A stretch of 64,000 bases of DNA from Halonotius roseus (GCF_006861655.1 NZ_SESI01000001.1:260328-324327), one strand, 5' to 3'. Shown: positions 51,101 through 60,943, numbered from the stretch's first letter. The notes: generated from the letters alone by a model not told the origin. A program made the numbers and translations.

Positions 51101-52666
51101 TTAGTTGTCGGAGCTGATCACGTCGTCGATGCGGAGGATCATCGTCGCGGCCTCGGTCGCCGAGTCGACAGCCTCGTGTTTGACAGCGGCGGGGTCGAGG
51201 ATGTCCTCCTCGACCGGGTCGCCAACTTTGCCGGAGCGGCCGGTCGAAACAAGGCCGGCTCGGCCTTGGGCGTCGTGGCGGGCGCGGAGATCGACCAGCG
51301 CGTCGATCGGATCCATCCCGGTGTTTTCGGCGAGCGTGCGCGGCAGTTCGTCGACAGCGGTGGCAAAGGCCTCGATGGCGAGCTGTTTGCGGCCTTCGAC
51401 GCTGGCGGCGTGACCCCGAACATAGTCGGCGATCGCGATCTCAGCTGCACCTGCACCGCCGACGACGCCGCCGGCATCGAGGGCGGCGATCACGACATCA
51501 AGAGCGTCGTTGAGCGCGCGTTCGAGCTCGTCGACAACGTGGTCGGTGCTGCCGCGGACGAAGAGGCTGACGTGGGCGGCGTCGGCACCCTCGACGAACG
51601 TGAACTTGTCCTCGCCGTAGGTCTCGATGCTCAGCGACGCGGTGGTGCCGAGATCGGACGCTTCGATATCCTCCAGCGTGCCGAGCTGGCGGGCACCGGT
51701 TGCCGCCGCGATGGCGTCGGCATCCGAGGAGCCGATATCCTCGAAGGCGACGATCCCCTCGGTTGCGAGGCGGCTGGCGACGCGGTCGTCGATGTCGCCG
51801 GTGACAAACAGGAGCTCGATGCCGGCGTCGGCGATCGCATCGGCGTACCCTTCCAGCTCCTCTTCCTCGGCCGCGATAGCCTCGTTGAGCTGATCGACAT
51901 CGGTGATGTTGTACTCGGCGTCAGCCTCGCCGGTGTCGAACTCCAGATCCGTATCGAGGATCGCCGTCGTCGCATCCGACAGCTGGCTCGGAGCTGTGTC
52001 GTCGAGCGGTGTTTCGTCGATGACGACACCCTCGATCAGTTCGGTCGCGCTCGTCGACGCGCCCGGATGGGTGTGGATGTGGATATCCTCGCGGTCGACA
52101 CCGGCGTCGGTGGCGACCTGCTGTACCGCGCTGACGACCGGTTCGGCCAGGGCCTCGACGGTCACGTCGCCGGTGCCCTTGCCGGTCATACTGGAGCGGG
52201 CGACCGCTTCCAGCGTGTCGTCGTTGAGATCGACATCGAGCGTCTGGTCGTCGATCGCCTCGTGGGCGAGTTCGGCGGCCTCGTGGTAGCCCTCGACGAT
52301 GACGGTGGGGTGAAGATCGGAGTCGAGCAGTTCCTCGGCCTCGGCGAGCAGTTCGCCCGCGAGCACGGCCGCGGTCGTCGTCCCGTCGCCGACCTCAATT
52401 TCTTGCGTTTCGGCGACCTCGACGAGCATCTGGGCGGCGGGGTGCTCGATATCCATCGTGTTGAGGATGGTCGCCCCGTCGTTGGTGATCGTCACATCGC
52501 CCGAGGAGCCGACGAGCATCTTGTCCATCCCTTTCGGGCCAAGCGTCGTCCGCACCGAGTTGGCGACGGCCTTGCCGGCCCGGATGTTGGAATCCTGGGC
52601 GTCCTCGCCCTGCGTTCGTTCGTTGTCCTCCGAGAGAATTACCATCGGTTGCTGTCGTTGTGCCAT
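51101..52666 (-). CDS. thsA: Thermosome subunit (group II chaperonin)
   Basis: 521 residues from ATG 52666 ([19 protein letters not shown]). ATP-dependent folding chamber. Hallmarks: [43 protein letters not shown] and GGGAAE-equivalent [17 protein letters not shown]-terminus is acidic and lacks the Gly-Gly-Met tail of other thermosome subunits. Essential family in haloarchaea; heat- and salt-responsive. Which of the several paralogues (thsA/B/C) it is cannot be settled, so the symbol is nominal. Confidence 0.93.
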   Translation of the reverse strand: MAQRQQPMVILSEDNERTQGEDAQDSNIRAGKAVANSVRTTLGPKGMDKMLVGSSGDVTITNDGATILNTMDIEHPAAQMLVEVAETQEIEVGDGTTTAAVLAGELLAEAEELLDSDLHPTVIVEGYHEAAELAHEAIDDQTLDVDLNDDTLEAVARSSMTGKGTGDVTVEALAEPVVSAVQQVATDAGVDREDIHIHTHPGASTSATELIEGVVIDETPLDDTAPSQLSDATTAILDTDLEFDTGEADAEYNITDVDQLNEAIAAEEEELEGYADAIADAGIELLFVTGDIDDRVASRLATEGIVAFEDIGSSDADAIAAATGARQLGTLEDIEASDLGTTASLSIETYGEDKFTFVEGADAAHVSLFVRGSTDHVVDELERALNDALDVVIAALDAGGVVGGAGAAEIAIADYVRGHAASVEGRKQLAIEAFATAVDELPRTLAENTGMDPIDALVDLRARHDAQGRAGLVSTGRSGKVGDPVEEDILDPAAVKHEAVDSATEAATMILRIDDVISSDN

Positions 52667-52701
52667 GAAGAATCGCCTCATCCGATGATGGTTTGCAGTT
52701 C

Positions 52702-52709
52702 TATATAAA
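52702..52709 (-). promoter_or_regulatory. TATA box of the thermosome gene
   Basis: On the minus strand TTTATATA lies ~36-43 bases before the ATG at 52666, giving a leader of about 10-15 bases. It is one of the strongest TATA elements in the window. Confidence 0.7.
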
Positions 52710-52777
52710 TCCATCGACCTTCGACAACACAAATCGCCAGCAAGCGTCGTGTGACCTCCTCACACACCGACAGATAT

Positions 52778-52819
52778 TGTGGCATATCAGGCGGAGATTG
52801 TGATATGCCAAGCGGAGAT
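52778..52819. repeat. 21-bp tandem repeat containing a 9-bp inverted repeat
   Basis: Copies at 52778-52798 and 52799-52819 share GCGGAGAT ends. GGCATATCA (52781-52789) and TGATATGCC (52801-52809) are perfect inverted arms with an 11-base spacer. Located between the divergent thermosome and amidohydrolase genes, ~110 bases before each start; could be an operator or a terminator-like hairpin. Confidence 0.6.
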
Positions 52820-52925
52820 TGTGACACAAAATACCATGATTTTGCGGCGATCAGGCCACCATACCGGTCGGCTACGCCACAAACTGTCTGCAACAATTAT
52901 GTGGGCCGCCGGTAAGGCTCAGACA

Positions 52926-53756
52926 ATGCTTGAGTTGGAACACGGGTTTCGCGTGGTCGACATCCACGGGCATCTCGACCACGACGAGGTGGCAGTCTCC
53001 ACCCACGGGCGCAACGTGGGCCCCGACCGACTCGAACGGGAGTGCCACCAGGCCGGCGTCGTCCGGACGGCCGTCTCGCCGACCCAGCGGCCGCGCGACA
53101 TCGGCTATGTCCGGGCGAACAACGCCGTGGCGCGGCTCAGCGTCGACCGCCCGTTTCTCGCCTTCGCGCGGCTCAACGGCCCGCTTGCGGCCGCCGAAAG
53201 CCCGATCTCGACGTTCCGCAACATCTACGCGCCACGGGAGACCCACCACACCCGCCCGGGCGATATCGAGCAGTACGCCTACGACGACCGATTCCATGGC
53301 TTCGTGCTCGATCCGATCCACGACGGCCTGCCGAAGGAGCCGGTGCGCGAGGAGCTTGCCGCTGTCGACCTCCCGGTGATCGTCTACTGCCGAGAAGGAT
53401 TCCCACCGTCAGCGGCCGCCGACACGCTTCTCACCGACGGCTATCCCGTCGTCCTCGCGGGCTTCGGCGGCTACCCGATGGCCGAATCACGGATGGAGAC
53501 CGCCCTCGCACTGCTCGATGAGTACGACCACCTCTATCTCGACACCTGTGCGGTACGCTCCCGGGAGCTGCTGGAACGCGGCCTGCAAGAGCATCCCGAC
53601 CGGATCATCTTCGGCAGCGGCACACCGGAGATCCACCCGAACGTCGCCGTCATGGAGATCCTGACGCTGGATCTCCCGGAGGATGCGATGCGACGCGTTT
53701 TCAACCGGAATCCAAGCCGGCTCGTCCCCGGCTTTGCTGCCGGAGCCGACAGCTGA
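52926..53756 (+). CDS. Amidohydrolase-superfamily protein (TatD/ACMSD-like)
   Basis: 276 residues from ATG 52926. Metal-binding VVDIHGHLDHDE, LDPIHDGL and VIVYCREGFPP, and the final RVFNRNPSRLV, fit a TIM-barrel amidohydrolase of the Amidohydro_2 type. The substrate is unknown; the second His of the HxH metal motif is present. It starts ~45 bases after a small AT-rich patch. Upstream extensions are not supported. Confidence 0.8.
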   Translation: MLELEHGFRVVDIHGHLDHDEVAVSTHGRNVGPDRLERECHQAGVVRTAVSPTQRPRDIGYVRANNAVARLSVDRPFLAFARLNGPLAAAESPISTFRNIYAPRETHHTRPGDIEQYAYDDRFHGFVLDPIHDGLPKEPVREELAAVDLPVIVYCREGFPPSAAADTLLTDGYPVVLAGFGGYPMAESRMETALALLDEYDHLYLDTCAVRSRELLERGLQEHPDRIIFGSGTPEIHPNVAVMEILTLDLPEDAMRRVFNRNPSRLVPGFAAGADS

Positions 53757-53779
53757 CCACCGATCGATCGCCGGTCGAG

Positions 53780-54697
53780 CTATCGATCGGGATCGGTGCC
53801 CAGCTCGTATTTCGTCACCGCCCGATCGGCCCGTTTCGAGAGACCGTGTGGGTTGCGCGCGTCGCTTCGATCGCGGGCCCGCGCCACGAGGCCATCGGAG
53901 CCGCCGGTAGCGATCCCGGTGAGGACGCGGCGGCCGGTGCCGAACCACGTCGTCGGCTCGGCATCGCCGCGAACCACGTCGCGGGCGGCGGTGATCGCGT
54001 CGCTCGCGGCGTGTGACAGCGTCCGGCGGGCAACCGTCGGGCGAAGCCCGTAGTTTTTCACCAGCCGGTAGGCCAACGCCCGATACGTCCACCCCCAATC
54101 GCGGTCGGCGCGCCCGCCGTCGGCTTCAAGCTCCCGGCGGACGCTCATCTCGGGTCGCCACGCCACGGCGCGGTCGTTGGCGGCCAGCCGATGGGCCACA
54201 TCCCACGCGCCACCGGTTTCGAGATATTCGTCGAAGCCGTCGATATCGTCCAACACCTGCCGCTGAAAGGCCACGTTGTGGCCGGCGATCGCGGTGACCG
54301 CCCGCCCGGAGATCGTCACCTGCTCGGTCGATTCGGTCGCCACACCGCCCCGAAGCGTTCGGTGGGTTGGGCCGGTGACGACCGGGGCCTCGGTCAGCCC
54401 GTCGACGACCGCGGTCAGCCAGTCGGATTCAACCCGGAGGTCGTCGCCGAGGAAGGCGATCACATCGCCGCTGGCGGCGTCGATGCCGGCGTTACGGGCG
54501 ACGGTGACTGTCCGGGAGGCGACCTCGATGAGCACGTCCACGTCGTCGCGGTCGGTGACCATCCCGGTTGTGCCGTCTGCCGAGGGGCCGTTGACGACGA
54601 TGAGCTCCGCGTCGGGGGCCTGTTCGGCGACGGCATCGAGACAGCCCCGCAGCTGGTCGCGTCCGTTGAGCGTCGGGACGACGACCGAGAGATCCAT
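53780..54697 (-). CDS. Family 2 glycosyltransferase
   Basis: 305 residues. GT-A fold: VVVPTLNGRDQLRGCL, VNGPSADGT, then the FLGDDLRV region in place of the classical D-x-D, and GAWDVAHRLAAND. C-terminal ~90 residues are Arg/Ala-rich. Probably an S-layer or lipid glycan enzyme. Preceded by a palindrome near its TATA box. Acceptor and sugar unknown. Confidence 0.84.
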   Translation of the reverse strand: MDLSVVVPTLNGRDQLRGCLDAVAEQAPDAELIVVNGPSADGTTGMVTDRDDVDVLIEVASRTVTVARNAGIDAASGDVIAFLGDDLRVESDWLTAVVDGLTEAPVVTGPTHRTLRGGVATESTEQVTISGRAVTAIAGHNVAFQRQVLDDIDGFDEYLETGGAWDVAHRLAANDRAVAWRPEMSVRRELEADGGRADRDWGWTYRALAYRLVKNYGLRPTVARRTLSHAASDAITAARDVVRGDAEPTTWFGTGRRVLTGIATGGSDGLVARARDRSDARNPHGLSKRADRAVTKYELGTDPDR

Positions 54698-54699
54698 AT

Positions 54700-54716
54700 C
54701 CGGTGTACTACACCGG
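54700..54716. promoter_or_regulatory. Palindromic operator candidate at the GT2 promoter
   Basis: CCGGTGTA-C-TACACCGG, perfect 8-base arms with one-base spacer, between the TATA element (TATATAAA at 54721-54728) and the GT2 ATG at 54697. At the predicted transcription start, it could let a regulator block initiation. The HTH gene upstream (54770-55042) is a candidate regulator, on position only. Confidence 0.55.
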
Positions 54717-54769
54717 CTGCTATATAAAAGAGGTGATCAGCCGGACGGAGGAGGTGTGGTAGCTCGCGG

Positions 54770-55042
54770 CTATGTATTGCGGTAGTACACCTGTTTCCGG
54801 GCGTCCTTGAAGCTGTATCGGGACCCGATCAGCTCGGATTCCTCCAGCCGGTTGAGCGCGTATCGCACCGTTCGATCCGGGAGCAACGACTCCTCGGCGA
54901 GCTCGCCCTGCGACAGCGGCTCCTCGCCTTCAAGCACCTTGGCGATGAGCTTCGCGCTCGGCGGCAGCTCCCGGAGCCGCTCGCGGAACTCGGATTCTGA
55001 GAGTCGAACTGGATCGTTGGCCTCAACCGGACTAGTGCTCAT
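54770..55042 (-). CDS. Winged-HTH transcriptional regulator (ArsR/MarR-like)
   Basis: 90 residues from ATG 55042. PSAKLIAKVLEGEEPLSQGELAEESLLPDRTVRYALNRLEESEL shape is a complete wHTH; the C-terminus ends in KQVYYRNT. A TATA-like TATATATT at ~55096-55104 is ~54 bases upstream, so the start at 55084 would precede the transcript. Haloarchaeal regulator of unknown targets. Confidence 0.78.
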   Translation of the reverse strand: MSTSPVEANDPVRLSESEFRERLRELPPSAKLIAKVLEGEEPLSQGELAEESLLPDRTVRYALNRLEESELIGSRYSFKDARKQVYYRNT

Positions 55043-55237
55043 ACCTCTGTGGCCGCCGGGGGCGATGGTAAAGGTTGGCTTCATATGTCGTCGGTTAATA
55101 TATATTGTATAAGGTCACGAACGTGGGATTCCGGCCGGCTGTGGGTGAGCGCACAATCGACGGAGGGCGTGCCGCGATCACGTCGGTGGGGCATATCCAG
55201 TACGGTTTTATCCCTCGGGTGAGCAGTTGTCGTCAGC

Positions 55238-55939
55238 GTGAAAGGCACCGAGTGGTATCAGGCCGACGAGATCGCCGAGGCCTACGACGACAAGCGATTT
55301 TCGGCTGGCGGGCAGTTCATCGATCGCCGCGAGAAAACGGCCGTTCGCAACGCCCTCGGGCCGGTCGCCGACAAGGAGATCTTGGAGGTCGCCTGCGGCA
55401 CCGGCCGGTTTACGGTCATGATGGCACAGCTGGGAGCCGATATCGTCGGCCTCGACGTGTCGGATGCGATGTTGGCACAAGGCCGCGACAAGGCACAGGC
55501 GGTCGGCGTCGACGACACCGTGGAGTTCATCCGTGGCGACGCGGCACGGCTGCCGTTTCCTGACGACCATTTCGATGCCGTCTTCGCCATGCGATTTTTC
55601 CATCTCGCCGACCGGCCGGTGACGTTCCTCCGGGAGCTTACCCGCGTGTCGGCGGGGCCGGTGCTGTTCGATACGTTCAATCTCGAAAGCAGCCGCGTGC
55701 TGTACAACTGGCTGTTACCGATGGGGTCGCGGCTCTACTCCCGGCAGGGCGTCGAGAGCCTGCTGGCCGACGCCGGGGTCGAACTCATCGACGCCCAGCA
55801 CGATTTCGTCCTCCCGTATGGATTCTACCGAAGTCTGCCGACGCGGATCGCCCGTCCGTTCCGCAAGCTCGATCGGGCGATCGGCTCGACGGCTGTCGGC
55901 GACCGTGTGGCGTCGGTCTCCTACTGGGTTGTCGAGTAA
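55238..55939 (+). CDS. Class I SAM-dependent methyltransferase
   Basis: 233 residues with a GTG start; TATA-like GTTTTATCC lies ~28 bases upstream. Rossmann MTase: ILEVACGTGRFTVMMAQLG (motif I), VGLDVSDAML and RGDAARLPFPDDHFDAVFAMR. Resembles the UbiE/small-molecule methyltransferase family. Substrate unknown. Confidence 0.85.
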   Translation: MKGTEWYQADEIAEAYDDKRFSAGGQFIDRREKTAVRNALGPVADKEILEVACGTGRFTVMMAQLGADIVGLDVSDAMLAQGRDKAQAVGVDDTVEFIRGDAARLPFPDDHFDAVFAMRFFHLADRPVTFLRELTRVSAGPVLFDTFNLESSRVLYNWLLPMGSRLYSRQGVESLLADAGVELIDAQHDFVLPYGFYRSLPTRIARPFRKLDRAIGSTAVGDRVASVSYWVVE

Positions 55940-55960
55940 CACCGATCAGCCGGCGCGTCG

Positions 55961-56368
55961 CTAGAAGTCTTCTTCGATGATCTCGCCGACCGCAAAGTTG
56001 GATTTGACCTCCGAGACCTCGATCTTGACGCGCTCGCCGATCTCGCCGCCAGGAACGATGATCACGTAGCCGCGCTCGACGCGGGCGATCCCGTCGCCCT
56101 GCTTGCCGATATCCTCGATCTCGACGTACCGGAGCTCGCCGGGTTCGACCGGCGGCTGGGGTTCGTCGCTGTCGCCGTCGGCCGTCGAGGAGTCCTCGAT
56201 CGTCGTCGACGCCGCGGCGGTGTCATCGATCAACGCCACCCGGTAGGTCTCGCCGACCGTGATCTCGCCGGTGTCGACCTCGCGTTTCGGCACCTCGATA
56301 GTATACCCATCCTCGGATTCGGTCACAGACGCGCTGAACAGACAGAGGAGTTGCTCTGAGATTTCCAT
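55961..56368 (-). CDS. TRAM-domain protein, paralogue of 3072-3509
   Basis: 135 residues. Same architecture: N-terminal module (MEISEQLLCLFSASVTE), a linker, and a C-terminal TRAM (EDIGKQGDGIARVERGYVIIV). About half of the N-terminal residues match the first copy. RNA-binding role inferred from TRAM. Convergent with the methyltransferase. Confidence 0.8.
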   Translation of the reverse strand: MEISEQLLCLFSASVTESEDGYTIEVPKREVDTGEITVGETYRVALIDDTAAASTTIEDSSTADGDSDEPQPPVEPGELRYVEIEDIGKQGDGIARVERGYVIIVPGGEIGERVKIEVSEVKSNFAVGEIIEEDF

Positions 56369-56556
56369 AGATGTCCTCGGTAACGCGTCGTCGACCGATC
56401 ATAATAGAAGTACCGCCACGGCAGCCCGGCCTGATACAGGCGGGCGGCGTGCCGATCAGGCGGTGTGCCGGTCAGGCGATACGATCAGTTCGCGGCGATG
56501 CCATGCTGTCGGTCGCGTGACCGACGTGGATGGGACGACTGAGGGAAGTGCGGCGA

Positions 56557-57453
56557 TCAGTCGTCGGCAGGAGCAGCCTCGATGTCGCGGGTGTTGACAT
56601 CGATCTCGCCGGTGAGCTCCGTGTAGGGGTACGGCATGCCGATCCCTTCGGCGTCGAAGCGGCGTTTGACGTTTTCGATCCACTGGTTTTTGACGCCACC
56701 AGCACCCGTTTCCGAGGGGTTGATCCAGAGCCGACCGTTCAGGACGACCGCGGAGTCAGCAAGGCCCGTGACCGGTGCCGCGGGAGCCGGATCCGCAAGG
56801 ACACCCTCGATCTTGCTGGCCTCATCGATGATGATCTCGCGGGCGTCTTTCATGCTCGCGTCGTACTCGATGCCGAAATCGAAGGTGAGCCGTCGGGTGT
56901 CGTTGGCGACGGGGTTCATCACGACCGCGCTGGCGAGATCGCCGTTTGGCACGGTGATCTGCTCGTTGTTGAACGTGTCAAGTTTCGAGACGCGGAGGTT
57001 GATCTCGCGGACGATGCCGTTGTTGCCGTCCCACTCGATGTAGTCGCCGACGGTGAACGGTTTGTCCTTGAGGATGAAGATGCCCGCGACAAAGTTCTCG
57101 ATGATGTCGCCCGCGGCGAAGGCGACGCCCAAGGCGAGCGCGCCGGCAATCGTCGCAAACGCCGAGAGGATCGCCGGGAAGCCAGAGACCGTTGCGGCGA
57201 TAGCGACCGCGCCAAGCACGGCGATGACAGCCGCGATACTGGAGCCAAGGCTGACGACCGCCGAGGAGAACTGGCGAGCGTTGAGCCCGCGTTTGACTGC
57301 CCGGACGAGCACCGATTTCCCGATCTTATACAGCAACAGGAACGTCACGAGGAACGTGACGACAGTGATCGCAAAGTCAACGACGACGTTTCCGTACTGT
57401 GCGAGGAAGCCATCCACGCTGGTCGGCACCTGTAACAATAGTGATGATGTCAC
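56557..57453 (-). CDS. MscS-family mechanosensitive channel
   Basis: 298 residues from GTG 57453 (VTSSLLLQVPTSVDG). Two transmembrane helices, then the pore-lining third helix region with Gly/Ala zipper (GALALGVAFAAGDIIENFVAG) and the cytoplasmic beta domain (GNNGIVREINLRV, PNGDLASAVVMN). It opens under hypo-osmotic shock to release solutes. The much longer frame to 58356 runs antisense through the ADH gene and is rejected. Confidence 0.9.
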   Translation of the reverse strand: MTSSLLLQVPTSVDGFLAQYGNVVVDFAITVVTFLVTFLLLYKIGKSVLVRAVKRGLNARQFSSAVVSLGSSIAAVIAVLGAVAIAATVSGFPAILSAFATIAGALALGVAFAAGDIIENFVAGIFILKDKPFTVGDYIEWDGNNGIVREINLRVSKLDTFNNEQITVPNGDLASAVVMNPVANDTRRLTFDFGIEYDASMKDAREIIIDEASKIEGVLADPAPAAPVTGLADSAVVLNGRLWINPSETGAGGVKNQWIENVKRRFDAEGIGMPYPYTELTGEIDVNTRDIEAAPADD

Positions 57454-57546
57454 AACTGTACCACTGTTTGTGGGGTCATAAAAATGGCTATCAGCCCTCC
57501 TCAAAGCGAGAGATGGGTTTTTGTCCGGTGAGGCCCCCGCTTTGGT

Positions 57547-58584
57547 ATGCGCGCAGCGACCTACCACGGCCCCGGCGACATCCGCGTCGAATCCGTTTCT
57601 GAACCCGAACTCGACGGCGACCGCGGCGCGATCGTTCGCGTCACCCACACCGCGATCTGTGGCTCGGATCTCTGGTTTTACCGCGGCGAAACCGACCGCG
57701 ACGTGCCCTCCCGGGTCGGCCACGAACCGATGGGCGTCGTCGAAGAAGTCGGAGATAGCGTTGTCTCCGTCGAACCCGGCGACCGCGTGCTCGCGCCGTT
57801 TTTCATCAGCTGTGGCCGCTGTGAGTTCTGCCGGAAGGGCCTCCACACGTCGTGTGTCAACCAAGCCAGCTGGAGCGGCGACAACGGCGGCGCGCAGGGC
57901 GAGTACGTCCGCTGTCCCGAAGCCGACGGCACGCTCGTCCGCGTTCCCGACCGCCACGCCGACGACGAGGACACCCTGCGCTCGCTGCTCCCGCTGACCG
58001 ATGTGATGGGAACCGGCCACCACGCCGCCGTCAGCGCGGGCGTCGACGCCGGATCGACCTGTGCAGTCATCGGCGATGGCGCGGTCGGCCTCTGTGGCGT
58101 GCTGGCGGCCCAGCGACTCGGTGCCGAGCGGATCATCGCTATGGGCCACCATGATGATCGGCTCGAAATCGCCGAGGAGTTCGGTGCGACCGACCTCGTG
58201 AGCGAGCGCGGCGACGAGGCCATCGAACGCGTCCAGGAACTCACGAACGGGGGCGTCAACCACGTGCTGGAATGCGTCGGTGCGACCTCCTCGATGGAGA
58301 CCGCCATCGGCGTCGCCCGCCCCGGCGGCACCGTCGGCTACGTCGGCGTGCCGCACGGCCTCGGCGACGGCCTCGATCTGTCACCGTTCTTCCGGGCGAA
58401 CGTCACCCTCAACGGCGGCGTCGCACCGGTTCGCGCCTACGCCGAGGAGTTGATGGCCGACGTGTTGCAGGGAACGCTCGATCCGTCGCCGATCTTCACC
58501 AAAGAAGTCGATCTCGACGGCGTGCCCGAGGGCTACGAAGCGATGGACAACCGCAAAGCCGTGAAGGTGCTCGTCAAACCCTGA
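57547..58584 (+). CDS. Zinc-dependent alcohol dehydrogenase (MDR family)
   Basis: 345 residues. Catalytic Zn: Cys38 (AICGSDLW), His-Glu (GHEP) and a distal Glu/Cys; structural Zn site CGRCEFCRKGLHTSC near 95-109. NAD(P) binding AVIGDGAVGLCGVLAAQRLG near 175-194. Oxidises alcohols or sugar alcohols; substrate unknown. Confidence 0.9.
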   Translation: MRAATYHGPGDIRVESVSEPELDGDRGAIVRVTHTAICGSDLWFYRGETDRDVPSRVGHEPMGVVEEVGDSVVSVEPGDRVLAPFFISCGRCEFCRKGLHTSCVNQASWSGDNGGAQGEYVRCPEADGTLVRVPDRHADDEDTLRSLLPLTDVMGTGHHAAVSAGVDAGSTCAVIGDGAVGLCGVLAAQRLGAERIIAMGHHDDRLEIAEEFGATDLVSERGDEAIERVQELTNGGVNHVLECVGATSSMETAIGVARPGGTVGYVGVPHGLGDGLDLSPFFRANVTLNGGVAPVRAYAEELMADVLQGTLDPSPIFTKEVDLDGVPEGYEAMDNRKAVKVLVKP

Positions 58585-58668
58585 GCCGACCGCGTCGACG
58601 ACGTTTCTAAGTAGGCGCAGTCGAACCCGAACCGAAACACCGAGGATGCGGGTCGCCGAGTGGACGAT

Positions 58669-59130
58669 ATGCGCGTTAGCGTCATCGGCGGCAGCAGCGT
58701 CGACAGCGCGACCGACGGGGTCGCCGAGGAACTGGGCGAACGACTCGCCGACCACGGCCACGCGGTCGTCTGTGGCGGCCTCGGCGGCGTCATGGAAGCT
58801 GTCTGCCGCGGAGCCAGCGAGGCTGGCGGCCACACTATCGGCATCCTGCCGGGCGGCGACCCGGACGGGGCCAACGCCTACGTCGACACCGCGATTGCGA
58901 CCGATCTCAACCACGCCCGGAACCCGATTGTCGTCATGAACGGCGACGCCGTCATCGCCGTCGACGGCGGGCCGGGAACGCTCTCGGAACTCGGTCACGC
59001 CCGCGCGCTCGACAAGCCGGTCGCCGGCCTCGACACCCACCGCGTCGACAGCGTGGACGGGATCGAACACGTCGCAACACCCGCGGCGGCCGTCGACTAC
59101 GTGGAAGCGGCCGTCTCGAACGTCGAGTAA
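58669..59130 (+). CDS. LOG/TIGR00725-like Rossmann-fold protein
   Basis: 153 residues from ATG 58669 (an in-frame GTG lies at 58660). MRVSVIGGSSVDSATDG, GGLGGVMEAVCRGASEAGG and GILPGGDP, plus AVDGGPGTLSELGHA, match the LOG/lysine-decarboxylase-like family (nucleotide 5'-phosphoribohydrolases in plants/bacteria). Active motif P-G-G-x-G-T-x-x-E is present as DGGPGTLSE. Role here unknown. Confidence 0.8.
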   Translation: MRVSVIGGSSVDSATDGVAEELGERLADHGHAVVCGGLGGVMEAVCRGASEAGGHTIGILPGGDPDGANAYVDTAIATDLNHARNPIVVMNGDAVIAVDGGPGTLSELGHARALDKPVAGLDTHRVDSVDGIEHVATPAAAVDYVEAAVSNVE

Positions 59131-59185
59131 GTCGCCGGCTCGCAGCCGGCGCGATGTTTTTGCTCGTGGTGACCGTCAGGCGTGT

Positions 59186-59884
59186 ATGGACGTACCACTC
59201 TACGATTCGCTGGACGGACAGGTCGCGCTGGTCACCGGCGCGACCCGCGGGATCGGCAAACGCATCGCCGACGGGCTCGTCGACCATGGCGCGACGGTGT
59301 ACGCCGGCGCGCGAGACACCGACGACATCACCAACGACGACCGGGAAGCAGTCGAACTCGACGTGACAGTCGACGCCGAGCGTGTCGCCGCCATCGACCG
59401 CATCAGCGACGAGGCCGGCCACCTGGATATCCTCGTCAACAACGCCGGGGTCATGGACAGCCGCGAGTCGCTGGCCGAGATGAGCGAGGCGACCATCGAG
59501 CAGACGCTTTCGACGAATCTCCATGGCCCGATCCACCTCACGAAACACGCCCTCGATCTGCTGTTGCCACAGCCCGGCCCCCGCGTCGTCAACGTCTCCT
59601 CGGGGTTGGGCGCGATCACCGAACCGCAGTCCGGCGGGATGCCGGCCTACCGGATCTCGAAAACCGGGCTCAACGGGCTGACCCGGTATCTCGACGGTGA
59701 GTACGGGAACAAGGGGTTGCTCGCCAACTCGGTCTGTCCGGGCTACGTCCAGACCGACATGACCGACGGCAGCGCGCCACGAACACCCGAGAAGGGCGCG
59801 GAGACGCCGATCTGGCTCGCGCGGTTCAAACCCGACGCCCCGAGCGGGGAGTTTTGGCGGGATCGATCGCCGAAGGACTGGTGA
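59186..59884 (+). CDS. Short-chain dehydrogenase/reductase
   Basis: 232 residues. Cofactor motif TGATRGIGKR near 16-25, NNAGVMDS near 89, catalytic Ser in VSSGLGAI and YRISKTG (Tyr-x3-Lys). Oxidises or reduces carbonyl substrates; substrate unknown. About 237 bases downstream to 60121 hold no gene, apart from short imperfect GCGGGGTCGGCAC-like repeats at 59905-59950. Confidence 0.86.
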   Translation: MDVPLYDSLDGQVALVTGATRGIGKRIADGLVDHGATVYAGARDTDDITNDDREAVELDVTVDAERVAAIDRISDEAGHLDILVNNAGVMDSRESLAEMSEATIEQTLSTNLHGPIHLTKHALDLLLPQPGPRVVNVSSGLGAITEPQSGGMPAYRISKTGLNGLTRYLDGEYGNKGLLANSVCPGYVQTDMTDGSAPRTPEKGAETPIWLARFKPDAPSGEFWRDRSPKDW

Positions 59885-60121
59885 GCGGGCGAGCAGGCAG
59901 TGCCTGCCGACGGTCGGCACACTTTGGCGGGGTCAGCACGCTTCAGCGAGGTCGGTAGGGTGCGTGAGACTAAGGGTATAGGGTGCCTACTTACCGTATG
60001 AATCGACCCCACCACACGGTTCGACAGCGCAGGTTGGTGGGCAGAACGCGGGCTGGGGGGTTCCAGAGCCGTGGTGGGGCGGGAGCGTAAGATGTCCAGA
60101 GATCACAGACACGGCAGGGAT

Positions 60122-60922
60122 ATGCATCTCACCCGACGGGCAGCCCTCGGGCTGATCGCCGGCGGTGTCCTGCTGGGCGTGGGCACCTCGGGAGCTTTCG
60201 ATCAGGTCGAGACCAGGCGCCCTTTCGGGATCGCCGTCGACAACACGACCGCCCTGGTCGGGATCGTCGACCGCGGCCCGGTGAAAAAGAACGCCCGCGA
60301 GCCGATGGTGACGATCACGAACAACACCGCCGAGACGGCGACCTACACCATCACGCTCGATAGCTGTGGTGACGGGACGCTCTACGGCCCGAACGGCACC
60401 TCCGGCTGTACGGTCGTGTTCACCCTCGCGGCCGGCAACAGCGGGACGGTCGATCTGAGTGCCACGAACACGGGGACGCTCGGCTACAGCATCGGGGTGG
60501 CAAGCACCGCCGTTGCCATCGACACAACCGGGAGCGTGACGGCCGAAGCCGGCAACGTCGCCGGCGCGATCCGGATCCAAAAGCCCGTTCGAGATCAGGA
60601 GTTCACCGCGGCTCCACCCCAGGGCAATCAGGGGAACGTCTTCGAGATCAAAAGCGTCGATATCCGCGACGACGACGGCGACGATGATCTCGTGGAGGTC
60701 GCCTACGAGGTGCGGGAAGGTGGCTCGGGCGGGACGATCGTCGGCCAAAAAACGGTCAGCTTCGCCGCAACCAACCGCTACAATCCGAACGGCAACCCGG
60801 CGGAGACGATCGATCCCAACTCGGGGTACACGATCCAAAGCGGGGTGTTGTACACCCTCACCGTCACCGGCACTGACGCCGACGGCAACACCGAAACCTC
60901 GACGATCGAAGATACGGCCTAA
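60122..60922 (+). CDS. Tat-exported extracellular protein (DUF1102-like)
   Basis: 266 residues from ATG 60122; another ATG lies at 60092. Tat motif (LTRRAALGLIAGG), then FDQVETRRPFGIAVDNTTALVGI, a block seen in haloarchaeal DUF1102-type secreted proteins. The rest is beta-rich with N-glycosylation-like sequons (NNTA). Probably a surface or adhesion protein; function unknown. Confidence 0.72.
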   Translation: MHLTRRAALGLIAGGVLLGVGTSGAFDQVETRRPFGIAVDNTTALVGIVDRGPVKKNAREPMVTITNNTAETATYTITLDSCGDGTLYGPNGTSGCTVVFTLAAGNSGTVDLSATNTGTLGYSIGVASTAVAIDTTGSVTAEAGNVAGAIRIQKPVRDQEFTAAPPQGNQGNVFEIKSVDIRDDDGDDDLVEVAYEVREGGSGGTIVGQKTVSFAATNRYNPNGNPAETIDPNSGYTIQSGVLYTLTVTGTDADGNTETSTIEDTA

Positions 60923-60943
60923 TCGGCGGGCGTCATCAACCGC

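Noticed and set aside
51077-52708. 543-residue plus-strand frame
   Set aside because: Antisense to the thermosome gene, mirror of its codon bias.
57454-58356. N-terminal extension of the MscS frame
   Set aside because: Antisense to the ADH gene; MscS begins at GTG 57453.
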